From Candidatus Scatousia excrementipullorum (GTDB lineage: Bacteria > Cyanobacteriota > Vampirovibrionia > Gastranaerophilales > Gastranaerophilaceae), in NCBI GenBank assembly GCA_017694215.1, contig JADIND010000067.1, positions 1-12,226 of the forward strand: DNA of 12,226 nucleotides, in the 5' to 3' direction. Every line of letters starts with the position of its first letter. Positions within the stretch are counted from its first letter, which is position 1. A program made the translations under genes and the position numbers. The notes beneath the pieces were generated by a model. It was not told the origin of the DNA. It saw nothing but the letters and a program-made list of their open reading frames with translations, and searched no databases. Below are positions 1 through 7,129 of the stretch, one piece after another.

Positions 1-33
1 ATGTTACAATATGTAAATTCGTATCATAGTAAA

Positions 34-62
34 TCGCAAATTTTTTTTATAAACATTATAAT
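34..62 (+). promoter_or_regulatory. possible promoter of the 109-residue gene
   Basis: A perfect TATAAT lies at 57-62 in an AT-rich stretch, 13 bases before the AAGGAG ribosome site of the next gene. The matching -35 position (34-39, tcgcaa) is poor. Only the -10 is supported, and such hexamers are common by chance in AT-rich DNA. Confidence 0.3.
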
Positions 63-86
63 TTATATACAACATAAGGAGCGTAA

Positions 87-416
87 ATGAGTTACACAGG
101 TAAAATAATAGGACGGATACTATTTGCGGCAGCAGCCGGAGCTGCAGTCGGATTTGGCATAGGAAAAACAATGAATTTAACGAATGAAAATATACTACCG
201 TACTCATCTGAAATTGCAAACAAGGATATTAACAGATTCAATAGAATAAATAATGCTATTTCTCAAGGTGAAATGAAAAATACTCTTGCAAACTGGAAGA
301 ATGAATATAATAAAATGATGGACTCATTAAAAATAGACAGTATTGCAAAGAAAGCTTACTTTGACGGAGCTCAAATGGTCAGAGATAGTATAAAAGTTGC
401 AGCAAAAATAAAATAA
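87..416 (+). CDS. small membrane-anchored protein of unknown function
   Basis: This is a 109-residue protein with no family I recognise. Residues 7-26 form an Ala/Gly-rich hydrophobic segment that would serve as a single N-terminal membrane anchor or uncleaved signal. The rest (about 30-109) is polar, rich in Asn, Lys and Ile, and probably helical, ending in a basic tail. The start is well supported: AAGGAG at 76-81 sits five bases before the ATG, and a TATAAT lies just upstream. The gene stands alone and converges with the acetyltransferase-like gene on the other strand. The Gly-rich anchor followed by a helical tail superficially resembles YtxH-type small stress proteins, but no diagnostic motif is visible. 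That the open frame is a real gene is likely; its function is unknown. Confidence 0.75.
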   Translation: MSYTGKIIGRILFAAAAGAAVGFGIGKTMNLTNENILPYSSEIANKDINRFNRINNAISQGEMKNTLANWKNEYNKMMDSLKIDSIAKKAYFDGAQMVRDSIKVAAKIK

Positions 417-524
417 AACAGTAAAGTAAATGCTTGGTTGTGTTTCAACTCCAACAACAATATAATATTAAAGATTTAGATTTTGAATAGGTTTTTTGTT
501 ATATTACTTACTCTTAAACTAAAA

Positions 525-1145
525 TCAATAATTCAGACAGTGATGTATATTTTCTTTCGGAAGGTACATCAAACCTGTAAGAAGCGGGGCGTTTTCTTTT
601 TTCCCGCCTTGTTCAAGCCATTCCTGCATAATCCTGTTGTAATCTTTATTCGCAAACCGGAAACCGAGTTTGTAGTAAAATCCTGAAGGTGAAGTCTTTC
701 CGTCAATAATATCGGATTGAATTGTAACCCTACCCTGTGTTCGGGTATCATTAAGGCTTTTTGTTACGACAGATTTTACTGCTTCCGTTCCCTGACCTTT
801 TCCGTGTGAAAATAGATGAGATATATAATAAGACGGTTTAAGAGTTTGAGAAGTCATCATATGAGCAGGTTTTGCAGGAATTAGTTTTTTTAAGAGCCGT
901 GAATAATGTTCAGGTTCCGCTTCAACCATAAATTCTTCTACATCTACGTAATCTTTCGGAAACTCACCAAATACAGTCGTTTTTGAATCATCAAAATGAG
1001 CAACACATTCACAGGCTCTTTTGAAACTATCCTGCGGCTCCATTACTTTTACGGTTCCAGGAACCTGTTTTGCGGAAGGTTTAATTTCTGCAAAGTTTAC
1101 AACCTTATTTGAAACTATATTCTTTATTAAATTAACTTTTCCCAT
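525..1145 (-). CDS. GNAT-like N-acetyltransferase, substrate unknown
   Basis: This 206-residue protein has a C-terminal half that fits the GNAT acetyltransferase fold. GKGQGTEA (115-122) has the form of the acetyl-CoA pyrophosphate-binding motif A (Q/R-x-x-G-x-G/A). GRVTIQSD (138-145) would be the following strand, and SPSGFYYKLGFRF (152-164) matches the motif B pattern in which a Tyr precedes K-L-G-F. The N-terminal third (1-100) is not recognised; it contains a basic stretch and KRACECVAHFD (42-52). A conserved-looking MYLPKENI lies near the end (193-200). The ATG at 1145 has no clear Shine-Dalgarno sequence, only AT-rich DNA before it, so the start is the longest plausible one. The gene is single, divergent from rarA and convergent with the upstream small gene. 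A GNAT assignment is moderately safe; the acceptor substrate cannot be told from sequence. Confidence 0.72.
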   Translation of the reverse strand: MGKVNLIKNIVSNKVVNFAEIKPSAKQVPGTVKVMEPQDSFKRACECVAHFDDSKTTVFGEFPKDYVDVEEFMVEAEPEHYSRLLKKLIPAKPAHMMTSQTLKPSYYISHLFSHGKGQGTEAVKSVVTKSLNDTRTQGRVTIQSDIIDGKTSPSGFYYKLGFRFANKDYNRIMQEWLEQGGKKENAPLLTGLMYLPKENIHHCLNY

Positions 1146-1237
1146 ATTTATATAAAAAAATGTTTAAACTTAAAATTGCTTTTATCGGTAATATTATACT
1201 AATAAATATTTATGTTAAAATTTTCGCAGGGAATGTG

Positions 1238-1263
1238 ATATTTATAAACTGTTTTATAAATAT
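1238..1263. promoter_or_regulatory. perfect 11-bp inverted repeat before rarA
   Basis: ATATTTATAAA and TTTATAAATAT flank a four-base CTGT loop, centred 38 bases before the rarA ATG and in the gap between divergent genes. It could be an operator or an RNA hairpin in the rarA leader. It consists wholly of A and T apart from the loop, so its significance is uncertain. Confidence 0.35.
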
Positions 1264-1287
1264 TGAAAACAGGTAAAGAAGTCTGAT

Positions 1288-2607
1288 ATGGAACAAAAAT
1301 CAATATTTGAAAACGAAAACAATCAACCTCTGGCATCCAGATTAAGACCTGTCAATCTGGATGAATTCGTCGGGCAGCAGCACTTAATCGGCGAAGGCAA
1401 AATTTTACGTAAACTGATTGAAGAAGATAAGATTACCTCTATGATTTTCTGGGGCCCGCCAGGTGTAGGGAAAACTACACTTGCCGGAATAATTGCTCAT
1501 AAGACTAATTCTGAATTTATTAACTTTTCAGCAGTAACCAGCGGTATTAAAGAAATAAAAGCAGTAATGACGCAGGCTGAACAGGCAAGAAAATTAGGAC
1601 AGAAAACAATTGTTTTTGTCGACGAAATTCACAGATTTAATAAGGCTCAACAGGATGCATTTTTACCGTTTGTCGAAAAAGGCAGCATTATTTTAATCGG
1701 TGCAACAACAGAAAATCCGTCATTTGAAGTAAATGGTGCATTGCTTTCCAGATGTAAAGTTTTTGTACTTCAAGGATTAAAAACTGAAGATATAATGAAA
1801 CTTCTCAAGCGTGCAATTACTGACGAAAGAGGTTTTGGCACACAGAATGTCCAAATAAATGAAGAACATCTTGAAATCATTGCAAAATTTGCAAACGGAG
1901 ATGCAAGAAATGCCCTCTCGACACTCGAAATGGTTATTTTAAACGGAGATGTTTCCGAAAATGGTCAAGTAACTGTAACAGATAATACTCTGGAGCAGTG
2001 CATTTCCAAAAAATCACTTCTTTATGATAAAAACGGAGAAGAACATTACAATATAATATCTGCATTGCATAAATCAATGAGAAATTCAGACCCTGATGCG
2101 GCGGTTTACTGGCTGGCGAGAATGCTGGAGGCAGGAGAAGATCCTCTGTATGTAGCCAGAAGGGTTACAAGATTTGCAAGTGAAGACGTCGGACTTGCAG
2201 ACCCGCACGCTCTGGAAATTGCCGTTGCGGCGTATCAGGCATGTCACTTTATTGGAATGCCGGAGTGCTCGGTTCACTTAACACAGGCTGTTGTATATAT
2301 GTCGCTTGCACCGAAATCAAATGCTCTGTATATAGCGTACGAAACCGCAAAACGGGATGCAATAAAAGAACTCGCCGAACCTGTACCGCTTGTGATAAGG
2401 AATGCTCCGACAAAACTGATGAAAGAGTTGGATTACGGAAAAGGCTACCTCTATGCTCATGATACCAAAGAAAAACTTACAACAATGCAGTGTCTGCCTG
2501 ATTCACTTGCCGGAAAAGAATACTACAACCCGACTGAACAAGGACTTGAAGCTAAATATAAAGCTAAATTGGAACAGATAAAGAATTGGAAAAAAGCCCA
2601 TTCATAA
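1288..2607 (+). CDS. rarA: replication-associated recombination protein A (RarA/MgsA), AAA+ ATPase
   Basis: RarA is a homotetrameric AAA+ ATPase related to clamp-loader subunits and to eukaryotic WRNIP1/Mgs1. It acts at stalled replication forks, where it interacts with SSB and duplex ends. The protein has 439 residues, close to the usual length of about 440. Visible motifs are the N-terminal LASRLRP and LDEFVGQQHL (15-33), Walker A GPPGVGKT (56-63), Walker B IVFVDEIHRF (108-117), sensor 1 GATTENPSF (138-146), and an LLSRC arginine-finger element with R155. The C-terminal part carries the family's AAA lid and tetramerisation region (SDPDAAVYWLARML, EDPLYVARR). An AGGT/AGAAG stretch at 1271-1281 is a modest ribosome site for the ATG. 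It is followed by the unrelated CheD-like gene after 45 bases, so the two may share a transcript. Assignment is firm. Confidence 0.96.
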   Translation: MEQKSIFENENNQPLASRLRPVNLDEFVGQQHLIGEGKILRKLIEEDKITSMIFWGPPGVGKTTLAGIIAHKTNSEFINFSAVTSGIKEIKAVMTQAEQARKLGQKTIVFVDEIHRFNKAQQDAFLPFVEKGSIILIGATTENPSFEVNGALLSRCKVFVLQGLKTEDIMKLLKRAITDERGFGTQNVQINEEHLEIIAKFANGDARNALSTLEMVILNGDVSENGQVTVTDNTLEQCISKKSLLYDKNGEEHYNIISALHKSMRNSDPDAAVYWLARMLEAGEDPLYVARRVTRFASEDVGLADPHALEIAVAAYQACHFIGMPECSVHLTQAVVYMSLAPKSNALYIAYETAKRDAIKELAEPVPLVIRNAPTKLMKELDYGKGYLYAHDTKEKLTTMQCLPDSLAGKEYYNPTEQGLEAKYKAKLEQIKNWKKAHS

Positions 2608-2652
2608 AAAGGTTAGCAAAAATTTTTATATTTGTGCTTTATTATAAACATA

Positions 2653-3786
2653 ATGCTGGTAACACTAAATCCTACAATTTCATACACACAGCCGGTAAAG
2701 CAAAAACCTGTATTTTGCGGAAACAGATTTAAATATATAAAAGATATTTTTATTAAAAGTAAAAATTCTACACTTCCGAGGGTACAAGGGTTGAGTAAAA
2801 TAACCGGTATAACCGGCCGAAATGTTCCCGGAACAACATGTAACGGTGCCGTGACAATGAAAAATTTCTGGGCAATGGTTGACCCTGATACATTCGATGA
2901 AATTTATGCAAAAGGAATTTCTACCAATAAAGACGGATTCCCTCACTGTTTTTTAAAGGCAAAAGCTGATGTTCCGATATCTACATCTTTTGTTCATGAT
3001 TGTTCTGTTATGTATCTTTATAATAAAAGAACAAACACACATGCCTTATATCATGCAGCATACGACTGCGAAGCCAAAAAGATTGATTTTATGCTAAAAA
3101 CCTTAATGCCGGAAGGTATTACTCACGGCTCAATTACCCCGGGTGACTCTTACTGGTCTGACAGACATGTTTATAACTTAAAAAATATGTTTGCCTCAAT
3201 GAAACGTTATAACAAAAATGCAATAGTAAACGTTTACAGTGAATCTTCGAAATATCCGGAAATCGTGGGATATAATGGAAAGACTTACGAAATATTAAAT
3301 AAAGACGTGCAAAATCAGCTGGCACTTAACGGGTACGCCTCCGATAACGGGCAGGCAAGTTTTAGAATTGTTGACCTGCAGGGATATAATACTTTTGACA
3401 GAATTGAATATAACTGCAAAAGCCTTAAGGATATTAAAAAGTTAAAACATTATTTCAAAAAGATAGCCTACAATGAGGAAATGATAGGAATGTTTCACAG
3501 ATTGCTGGCAGAAAGAGCCATGAACATAAAAACTATAAATGCGTGTAAGTCGATAGAAGAATCATACGAACTGGAACAACTATTCGAAGCGGACAAACTT
3601 GATAATTATTGGGATGTCTTTCGTATAAAGAGGGAAAATTTTTTATTAAAAGAACTGCAAACAATAAAAGATAAAACAGAATTTATAGATTTTTATAAAA
3701 GAGTGATAAACACCCCTTCACATACTCTTATGAAAAGACTGAATGCCGAAATTGACGTCAGGTTCACATTATACAATCTGGAATAA
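2653..3786 (+). CDS. orphan protein with a CheD-like (Thr-Cys-His) deamidase-type domain
   Basis: The protein has 377 residues from the ATG at 2653; an in-frame TTG at 2632 would add seven, but neither start has a good ribosome site. An N-terminal tail with the tag PVFCGN (19-24) leads into a domain at about 60-220. In it T111, C117 and H134 stand at -6, 0 and +17, exactly the spacing of catalytic T21, C27 and H44 of Thermotoga CheD, a receptor glutamine deamidase. C117-SVMYLYN parallels CheD C-VAVCMRD, a G-D-S segment (164-166) parallels the CheD Gly-rich turn, and NLKNMF (175-180) plus the strand-turn-strand ending NGKTYEIL (208-215) follow in the CheD order. Residues 220-377 are mostly helical and unassigned. 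No chemotaxis gene is nearby. That this is a coding gene is near certain; the CheD relation is inference from spacing and order. The cofactor-independent Cys-His fold is also shared by CNF1-type toxins. Confidence 0.6.
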   Translation: MLVTLNPTISYTQPVKQKPVFCGNRFKYIKDIFIKSKNSTLPRVQGLSKITGITGRNVPGTTCNGAVTMKNFWAMVDPDTFDEIYAKGISTNKDGFPHCFLKAKADVPISTSFVHDCSVMYLYNKRTNTHALYHAAYDCEAKKIDFMLKTLMPEGITHGSITPGDSYWSDRHVYNLKNMFASMKRYNKNAIVNVYSESSKYPEIVGYNGKTYEILNKDVQNQLALNGYASDNGQASFRIVDLQGYNTFDRIEYNCKSLKDIKKLKHYFKKIAYNEEMIGMFHRLLAERAMNIKTINACKSIEESYELEQLFEADKLDNYWDVFRIKRENFLLKELQTIKDKTEFIDFYKRVINTPSHTLMKRLNAEIDVRFTLYNLE

Positions 3787-3878
3787 ACTAAGGTAGTGTC
3801 AGGCAATATAGAAACGGGTAATGTATTTTTTACTTTTTTCCTTTTAACTCATATAAGACAGAACAGAAAGGAGAAAAT

Positions 3879-4184
3879 ATGTTTTATAACGTATTGAAAG
3901 CAAAAGATATAGTTAATCTTGATGACGGGAAGTTTCAAAAGGAAATTTTAATGGAAAATGGCAACAGTAATCTTTCGGTTATTGCACTAAAGAAAGGAGA
4001 AATTGTAGATACACACACTTCAATTTGTGATGCAGCGGTTTACGTAATAGACGGCGAAATTGAATTGCATTTTGATGCGGAAAAATTTACCCTTGATAAA
4101 GGGGAAATTCTCATGTTTAAAAAGGACAGGGAGCATAAAGTTCTTGCAAACAAGGACAGCAAGTTTTTTCTGATAAAGATATAA
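3879..4184 (+). CDS. single-domain cupin protein
   Basis: This 101-residue protein consists of one small beta-barrel cupin domain. Motif 1 is degenerate: G40-EIVDT-H46 keeps the first histidine, but the second His of the usual H-x-H is Ser48, and an acidic D51 follows. Motif 2 keeps the Gly (KGEILMF, 74-80) and a histidine (H86) but lacks Pro-x-Gly. An H/D/H metal site (H46, D51, H86) or a non-metal binding pocket is therefore possible. Small stand-alone cupins of this sort are common in anaerobes, and their ligands are mostly unknown. The start is sound: AAAGGAG at 3867-3873 lies five bases before the ATG. A strong terminator follows at 4225-4254. It is on the same strand as the CheD-like gene, 92 bases downstream, and may have its own promoter. 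Confidence 0.85.
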   Translation: MFYNVLKAKDIVNLDDGKFQKEILMENGNSNLSVIALKKGEIVDTHTSICDAAVYVIDGEIELHFDAEKFTLDKGEILMFKKDREHKVLANKDSKFFLIKI

Positions 4185-4224
4185 AAATAAAAAATTGAAC
4201 TGTCAGTAAATCCTGTAATATATC

Positions 4225-4254
4225 AAACCCCTGAGAAAGTTTTCTGAGGGGTTT
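4225..4254. terminator. bidirectional hairpin terminator
   Basis: AAACCCCT (4225-4232) pairs with AGGGGTTT (4247-4254), with an inner AGAAA/TTTCT stem separated by one G-G mismatch. It sits between the ends of two convergent genes (cupin on +, Lys/Ala-rich protein on -), and both strands end the stem in TTT, so it probably serves both. Confidence 0.8.
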
Positions 4255-4287
4255 GCGGGTTAATGTATATTGTTAAGGTTTTTATTT

Positions 4288-5220
4288 TTATGCTGCACTT
4301 GATACTGCATTAATGGCAAAATCATCAAGTTTTATATTATGTTTTTCAAGATGTTTTGCAATTTTGAGTGGGTCTGTTATTACATATTCCCCGTTACTGT
4401 TAGGTGCCGCAGTTCTTATTTGAGTAACTTTACCGTTTTTGGTGAAGTAAATATTTTTATTAGAAGGGTTTAAATGAGCACCATCTTTTATTGTTTTAGC
4501 AGCATTTTCAGCCTTTGTTGCAGCTTGAGCAACAGTTTCAAGTTTTTCTGCCCCGTTACTGTTATTCTTAACAGAGTTTAATTCAGCCCTTTGGGCGGCA
4601 TTTGCTGCATCAATTTTTGCTTTTGCTGCTTTTTGCTTCGGTTTTAGCGGCTGATATGCAATGTCTGCATCATATTGAGCCTGCATTTTAGGAGTTACTA
4701 TATCGTCGGCATGCTGCTCAACGAGTTTTCTGGAGGCCGCATTTGCATGTTTTGTATCGATATTTTGAATTACTCTTGCTTCCTGAGCATTGGTGACAGG
4801 AGCACTTGCTCCGGTAACGGATGTGCCTTTTATACTATGCTTTTTGTTTTTTGTAACGAATCCGGTGATTCTATTTTTTGCTTTTTGTAAAGTCGTTTTT
4901 ACATTTTTAGCGGTTTTTCCATTCAATAATTTCCCGATATAGCCTTTTATGGCTTTCCAATTTTTGCCGATTAAAAATCCGCCTATTGCAAGTCCGCCTG
5001 CAATCAGAGCTGTCCCAACACCGTTCCCGTCATCGTCTTTTCCCTCCTGTTCTTTACCGGAAAATGATACGGAATCGGTCTGTACAGAAGGCGGTGTATT
5101 ATAAATGGAAGCTGCCGCAGAATTATTATTCAACAACTGCTGAGCCATAAAATCAGTGTTATATGCTGAATAATTCGGATACGCATAATTTATTGCGGAA
5201 ATTGTATCATTACCACCCAT
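4288..5220 (-). CDS. Lys/Ala-rich single-span protein of unknown function
   Basis: This 310-residue protein is not a family I can name. Residues 1-48 are low-complexity, rich in Asn, Tyr, Ser and Ala (NYAYPNYSAYNTDFMAQ). A short tag VSFSGK (51-56) follows, then an acidic KDDDGNG linker. Residues 68-87 are a Gly/Ala-rich hydrophobic segment suited to one membrane span. From 88 to about 245 the chain is basic and Ala/Lys-rich (KQKAAKAKIDAANAAQRAE, 195-213), probably helical or coiled-coil. The last 60 residues look folded (NIYFTKNGKVTQIRT, then KIAKHLEKHNIKLDDFAI). With no classical signal peptide, the tag-plus-span arrangement resembles proteins I associate with Gastranaerophilales. The ATG is preceded by GAAAGGTAGT at 5226-5235. 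It lies downstream of aroA on the same strand with a gap of 102 bases, so it may have its own promoter. Confidence 0.7.
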   Translation of the reverse strand: MGGNDTISAINYAYPNYSAYNTDFMAQQLLNNNSAAASIYNTPPSVQTDSVSFSGKEQEGKDDDGNGVGTALIAGGLAIGGFLIGKNWKAIKGYIGKLLNGKTAKNVKTTLQKAKNRITGFVTKNKKHSIKGTSVTGASAPVTNAQEARVIQNIDTKHANAASRKLVEQHADDIVTPKMQAQYDADIAYQPLKPKQKAAKAKIDAANAAQRAELNSVKNNSNGAEKLETVAQAATKAENAAKTIKDGAHLNPSNKNIYFTKNGKVTQIRTAAPNSNGEYVITDPLKIAKHLEKHNIKLDDFAINAVSSAA

Positions 5221-5225
5221 AAAAT

Positions 5226-5235
5226 ACTACCTTTC
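5226..5235 (-). promoter_or_regulatory. ribosome-binding leader GAAAGGTAGT
   Basis: The minus strand reads GAAAGGTAGT, with AAAGG nine bases before the ATG at 5220. The identical ten bases precede the metallopeptidase-like gene at 8268-8277. It decides the start of the Lys/Ala-rich protein. Confidence 0.6.
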
Positions 5236-5322
5236 ATAAATTAATTTACATACTACCTATACTTCTATAAACAAATTTATGAATGAAGAATTGCGTTGTT
5301 CAAAGAGTCTGTTAATAAATAT

Positions 5323-6600
5323 TTACATATGGAGATAATTTACATACTGTTCAAATTCCGGAAATGATATATCTACACAGTCAAAATCTCTTACAAGAAT
5401 TGAGTTTTGGCAGAGATAACCGGCAATATAAGCACTCATTGCGAGTCTGTGATCTTCGAGCGAATCAATTTCAACACCGCCTGTCAGTTTAGTTTTTCCG
5501 TTTACAATAAAACCGTCAGAAGTTTCTTCAATATCCGCACCGAGTTTTTTCAAGATGGAAGTAATTGCGGAAATTCTGTCAGATTCTTTGTATCGTAAAT
5601 CCTGAGCGTTTCTTACAATAGTTGTGCCTTCAGCTTGAGTTGCCATAACTGCTATGATAGGTATTTCATCAATAAGTTTAGGAATCATATCTCCTTCAAT
5701 AACAGTTCCTTTTAATTCACAATATTTAACTCTCAGATCACCGACAGGTTCACCGCAGACAAGACGTTTGTCAAGGATTTCCACAACTCCGCCCATTCTT
5801 TTTATAATTTCCAGAATACCTGTACGAGTAGGATTCAAACCGACATTTTTAATAGTTACATCTGAATGCGGAACAATTAGAGCTGCGGCAATAAAAAATG
5901 CTGCAGATGAAATATCACCCGGAATTTCTATGGTTTTGGATTCCATTTTAGAAGGTCGAACGGTTACAGATAATCCATCGATTTTTATATCAGCATTAAG
6001 ATAAGAAAGCAGTAGTTCAGTATGATTTCTGGAAAGTGCCGGTTCCGTAAAAGTTGTTTTGCCTTCTGCATTCAGACCTGCGAGCAAAATACAGGACTTA
6101 ACCTGGGCTGAAGCCAGAGAAGAATGATAATTTATACCGCACAAATCTCTTCCGTAAATATAAAGCGGAGGATAATTCTCGGTTGAATAAATAACGGCTC
6201 CCATTTTTGTCAGCGGTTCAATAATTCTTTTCATCGGTCTGCCGGAAAGGCTTTCGTCACCGATAAGCCTGCTGTTAAAATTTTGGGAAGCCAAAATTCC
6301 GCTCATTAAACGCATTGTTGTTCCGGAATTCCCGCAATTCAAATAATTTGAATGCTGCCGCAGGTTTCCGGAAGAAGTAACTGTAATGTCATTTTCATTT
6401 ACATGTTCAATTTCAACACCGAGATTTTTGCATACTTCAACTGTTGAGAGCGGATCTTGAGCCTTTGAGAATCCTTTTATCAAGGTGGTTCCCTTAATTA
6501 ATGAGGCAAACATAACTGCTCTGTGGGATATTGATTTATCAGCAGGTATTGTAACAACACCTTTCAGTCCATGCTGACAATACGATATAGTTTGATTCAT
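5323..6600 (-). CDS. aroA: 3-phosphoshikimate 1-carboxyvinyltransferase (EPSP synthase)
   Basis: AroA transfers the enolpyruvyl group of PEP to shikimate-3-phosphate, the sixth step of the shikimate pathway, in the cytoplasm. The 425-residue length is standard. Visible family elements are DKSISHRA (21-28, shikimate-phosphate and PEP contacts), CGNSGTTMRL (89-98, the PEP-site loop with its Gly retained), SGRPM (119-123), SAQVKS (164-169), RNHTE (191-195), the catalytic LIDEIP (309-314), RYKESDRI (336-343) and EDHRLAMS (382-389). The two-domain inverted beta-alpha barrel is complete. The GNSGTTMRL and SAQVKS wording resembles Gram-positive and cyanobacterial enzymes more than E. coli. The loop Gly that CP4-type glyphosate-tolerant enzymes replace with Ala is present, so tolerance cannot be inferred from that position. 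No Shine-Dalgarno precedes the ATG, where the leader is AT-only. No other aro genes are adjacent. Confidence 0.96.
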   Translation of the reverse strand: MNQTISYCQHGLKGVVTIPADKSISHRAVMFASLIKGTTLIKGFSKAQDPLSTVEVCKNLGVEIEHVNENDITVTSSGNLRQHSNYLNCGNSGTTMRLMSGILASQNFNSRLIGDESLSGRPMKRIIEPLTKMGAVIYSTENYPPLYIYGRDLCGINYHSSLASAQVKSCILLAGLNAEGKTTFTEPALSRNHTELLLSYLNADIKIDGLSVTVRPSKMESKTIEIPGDISSAAFFIAAALIVPHSDVTIKNVGLNPTRTGILEIIKRMGGVVEILDKRLVCGEPVGDLRVKYCELKGTVIEGDMIPKLIDEIPIIAVMATQAEGTTIVRNAQDLRYKESDRISAITSILKKLGADIEETSDGFIVNGKTKLTGGVEIDSLEDHRLAMSAYIAGYLCQNSILVRDFDCVDISFPEFEQYVNYLHM

Positions 6601-6764
6601 ATTTTTATTTTAACATATAAACAAAAAACGGAAATAATATTATTAAAAAATAGGCAAAATTGCTAACTTTGTTTACATTATATACTTGATATCTAATAAC
6701 AATATCTGTAATAATCCGGCTCAAATATTGATATATCAAGCTTTTCGCAAAGATTCAAATGCTG
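6601..6764. other. AT-rich gap without a recognised gene
   Basis: This is the first part of the 678-base gene-free stretch between aroA and the metallopeptidase-like gene. It must hold the aroA promoter on the minus strand, but no convincing -35/-10 pair is visible. A 12-base perfect palindrome TTGATATATCAA lies at 6728-6739. Nothing else is seen before the tRNA promoter. Confidence 0.6.
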
Positions 6765-6793
6765 TTGACAATGCTATATAGTTTTGTTACAAT
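6765..6793 (+). promoter_or_regulatory. strong sigma70-type promoter of the tRNA-Lys locus
   Basis: A perfect -35 TTGACA (6765-6770) is followed, after exactly 17 bases, by TACAAT (6788-6793), a 5/6 match to TATAAT. Transcription would start near 6800, giving a leader of about 125 bases before the intact tRNA. The first tRNA fragment at 6828 lies at a normal tRNA distance from this promoter, suggesting that the original gene began there. Confidence 0.8.
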
Positions 6794-6827
6794 TAGTTTA
6801 CAAATAAGTGTAAGCATTGAAAATATA

Positions 6828-6844
6828 GGCTTATAGCTCAGTTG
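6828..6844 (+). pseudogene. 5' fragment of tRNA-Lys
   Basis: The 17 bases ggcttatagctcagttg are identical to bases 2-18 of the intact tRNA-Lys (6925-6941), 97 bases upstream of it. They cover the acceptor 5' strand and half of the D arm, then change abruptly to unrelated, GC-richer sequence. It cannot fold as a tRNA and is read as a duplication or insertion remnant. Confidence 0.75.
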
Positions 6845-6881
6845 CCCAGCGGAGTCGAAGACGCAGCGTATTACAAAATAG

Positions 6882-6896
6882 GCTCTACCAACTGAG
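6882..6896 (-). repeat. inverted copy of the tRNA-Lys D arm
   Basis: GCTCTACCAACTGAG is the exact reverse complement of tRNA-Lys bases 6934-6948 (D stem and loop) and also pairs over eight bases with the upstream fragment (6837-6844). It lies in the presumed tRNA leader, 27 bases before the mature 5' end. Confidence 0.8.
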
Positions 6897-6923
6897 AATA
6901 ACCCGTCAAATTTCATAATTCTT

Positions 6924-6978
<55 letters not shown>

Positions 6979-6996
<18 letters not shown>

Positions 6997-7068
6997 TTTT
7001 TTAAATTTTATCTAATTTCTGTTTTGTTGTAGGCTCTCACCTCATATTTTTCTGTAGGAAAAATATGA
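6979..7068 (+). repeat. direct repeat unit 1: tRNA 3' end plus AT hairpin
   Basis: The first 25 bases (6979-7003), covering the tRNA T-arm/acceptor 3' end and its T run, recur exactly at 7130-7154. The similarity then continues, diverged, to a hairpin TCATATTTTTC/GAAAAATATGA (7042-7052 with 7058-7068). The offset between units is 150-151 bases. Confidence 0.8.
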
Positions 7069-7095
7069 CGGGTTCTGCCCTCCGGGTATCCTGCC

Positions 7096-7123
7096 TCGTA
7101 CGGCTCGTGTCGCTCGCCTACGA
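7096..7123. repeat. GC-rich hairpin between the two repeat units
   Basis: TCGTA-C-GG (7096-7103) pairs with CC-TACGA (7117-7123) with one bulged C, around a 13-base loop. It lies in a patch (about 7069-7140) far richer in G and C than its surroundings, which suggests foreign origin or a mobile palindromic repeat. Confidence 0.45.
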
Positions 7124-7129
7124 TGCAAG

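Noticed and set aside
4..219. Open frame of 71 residues on the minus strand at the left edge
   Set aside because: Overlaps a better supported gene at 87-416 and is a Leu/Phe-rich low-complexity translation.
2632..2652. TTG start giving the CheD-like protein seven extra residues
   Set aside because: No ribosome site at the right distance, and the ATG at 2653 gives the kind of N-terminus expected for this protein type; the choice is not certain.
5654..6004. Open frame of 116 residues on the plus strand inside aroA
   Set aside because: It is antisense to a fully conserved aroA with all motifs in frame, and has no recognisable content of its own.
6728..6739. TTGATATATCAA palindrome as an operator
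   Set aside because: Twelve-base AT palindromes are frequent in AT-rich gaps, and no aligned promoter element supports it.
6828..6900. A second tRNA gene
   Set aside because: Only the 5' 17 bases match; no anticodon stem, T arm or acceptor partner can be folded before 6900.
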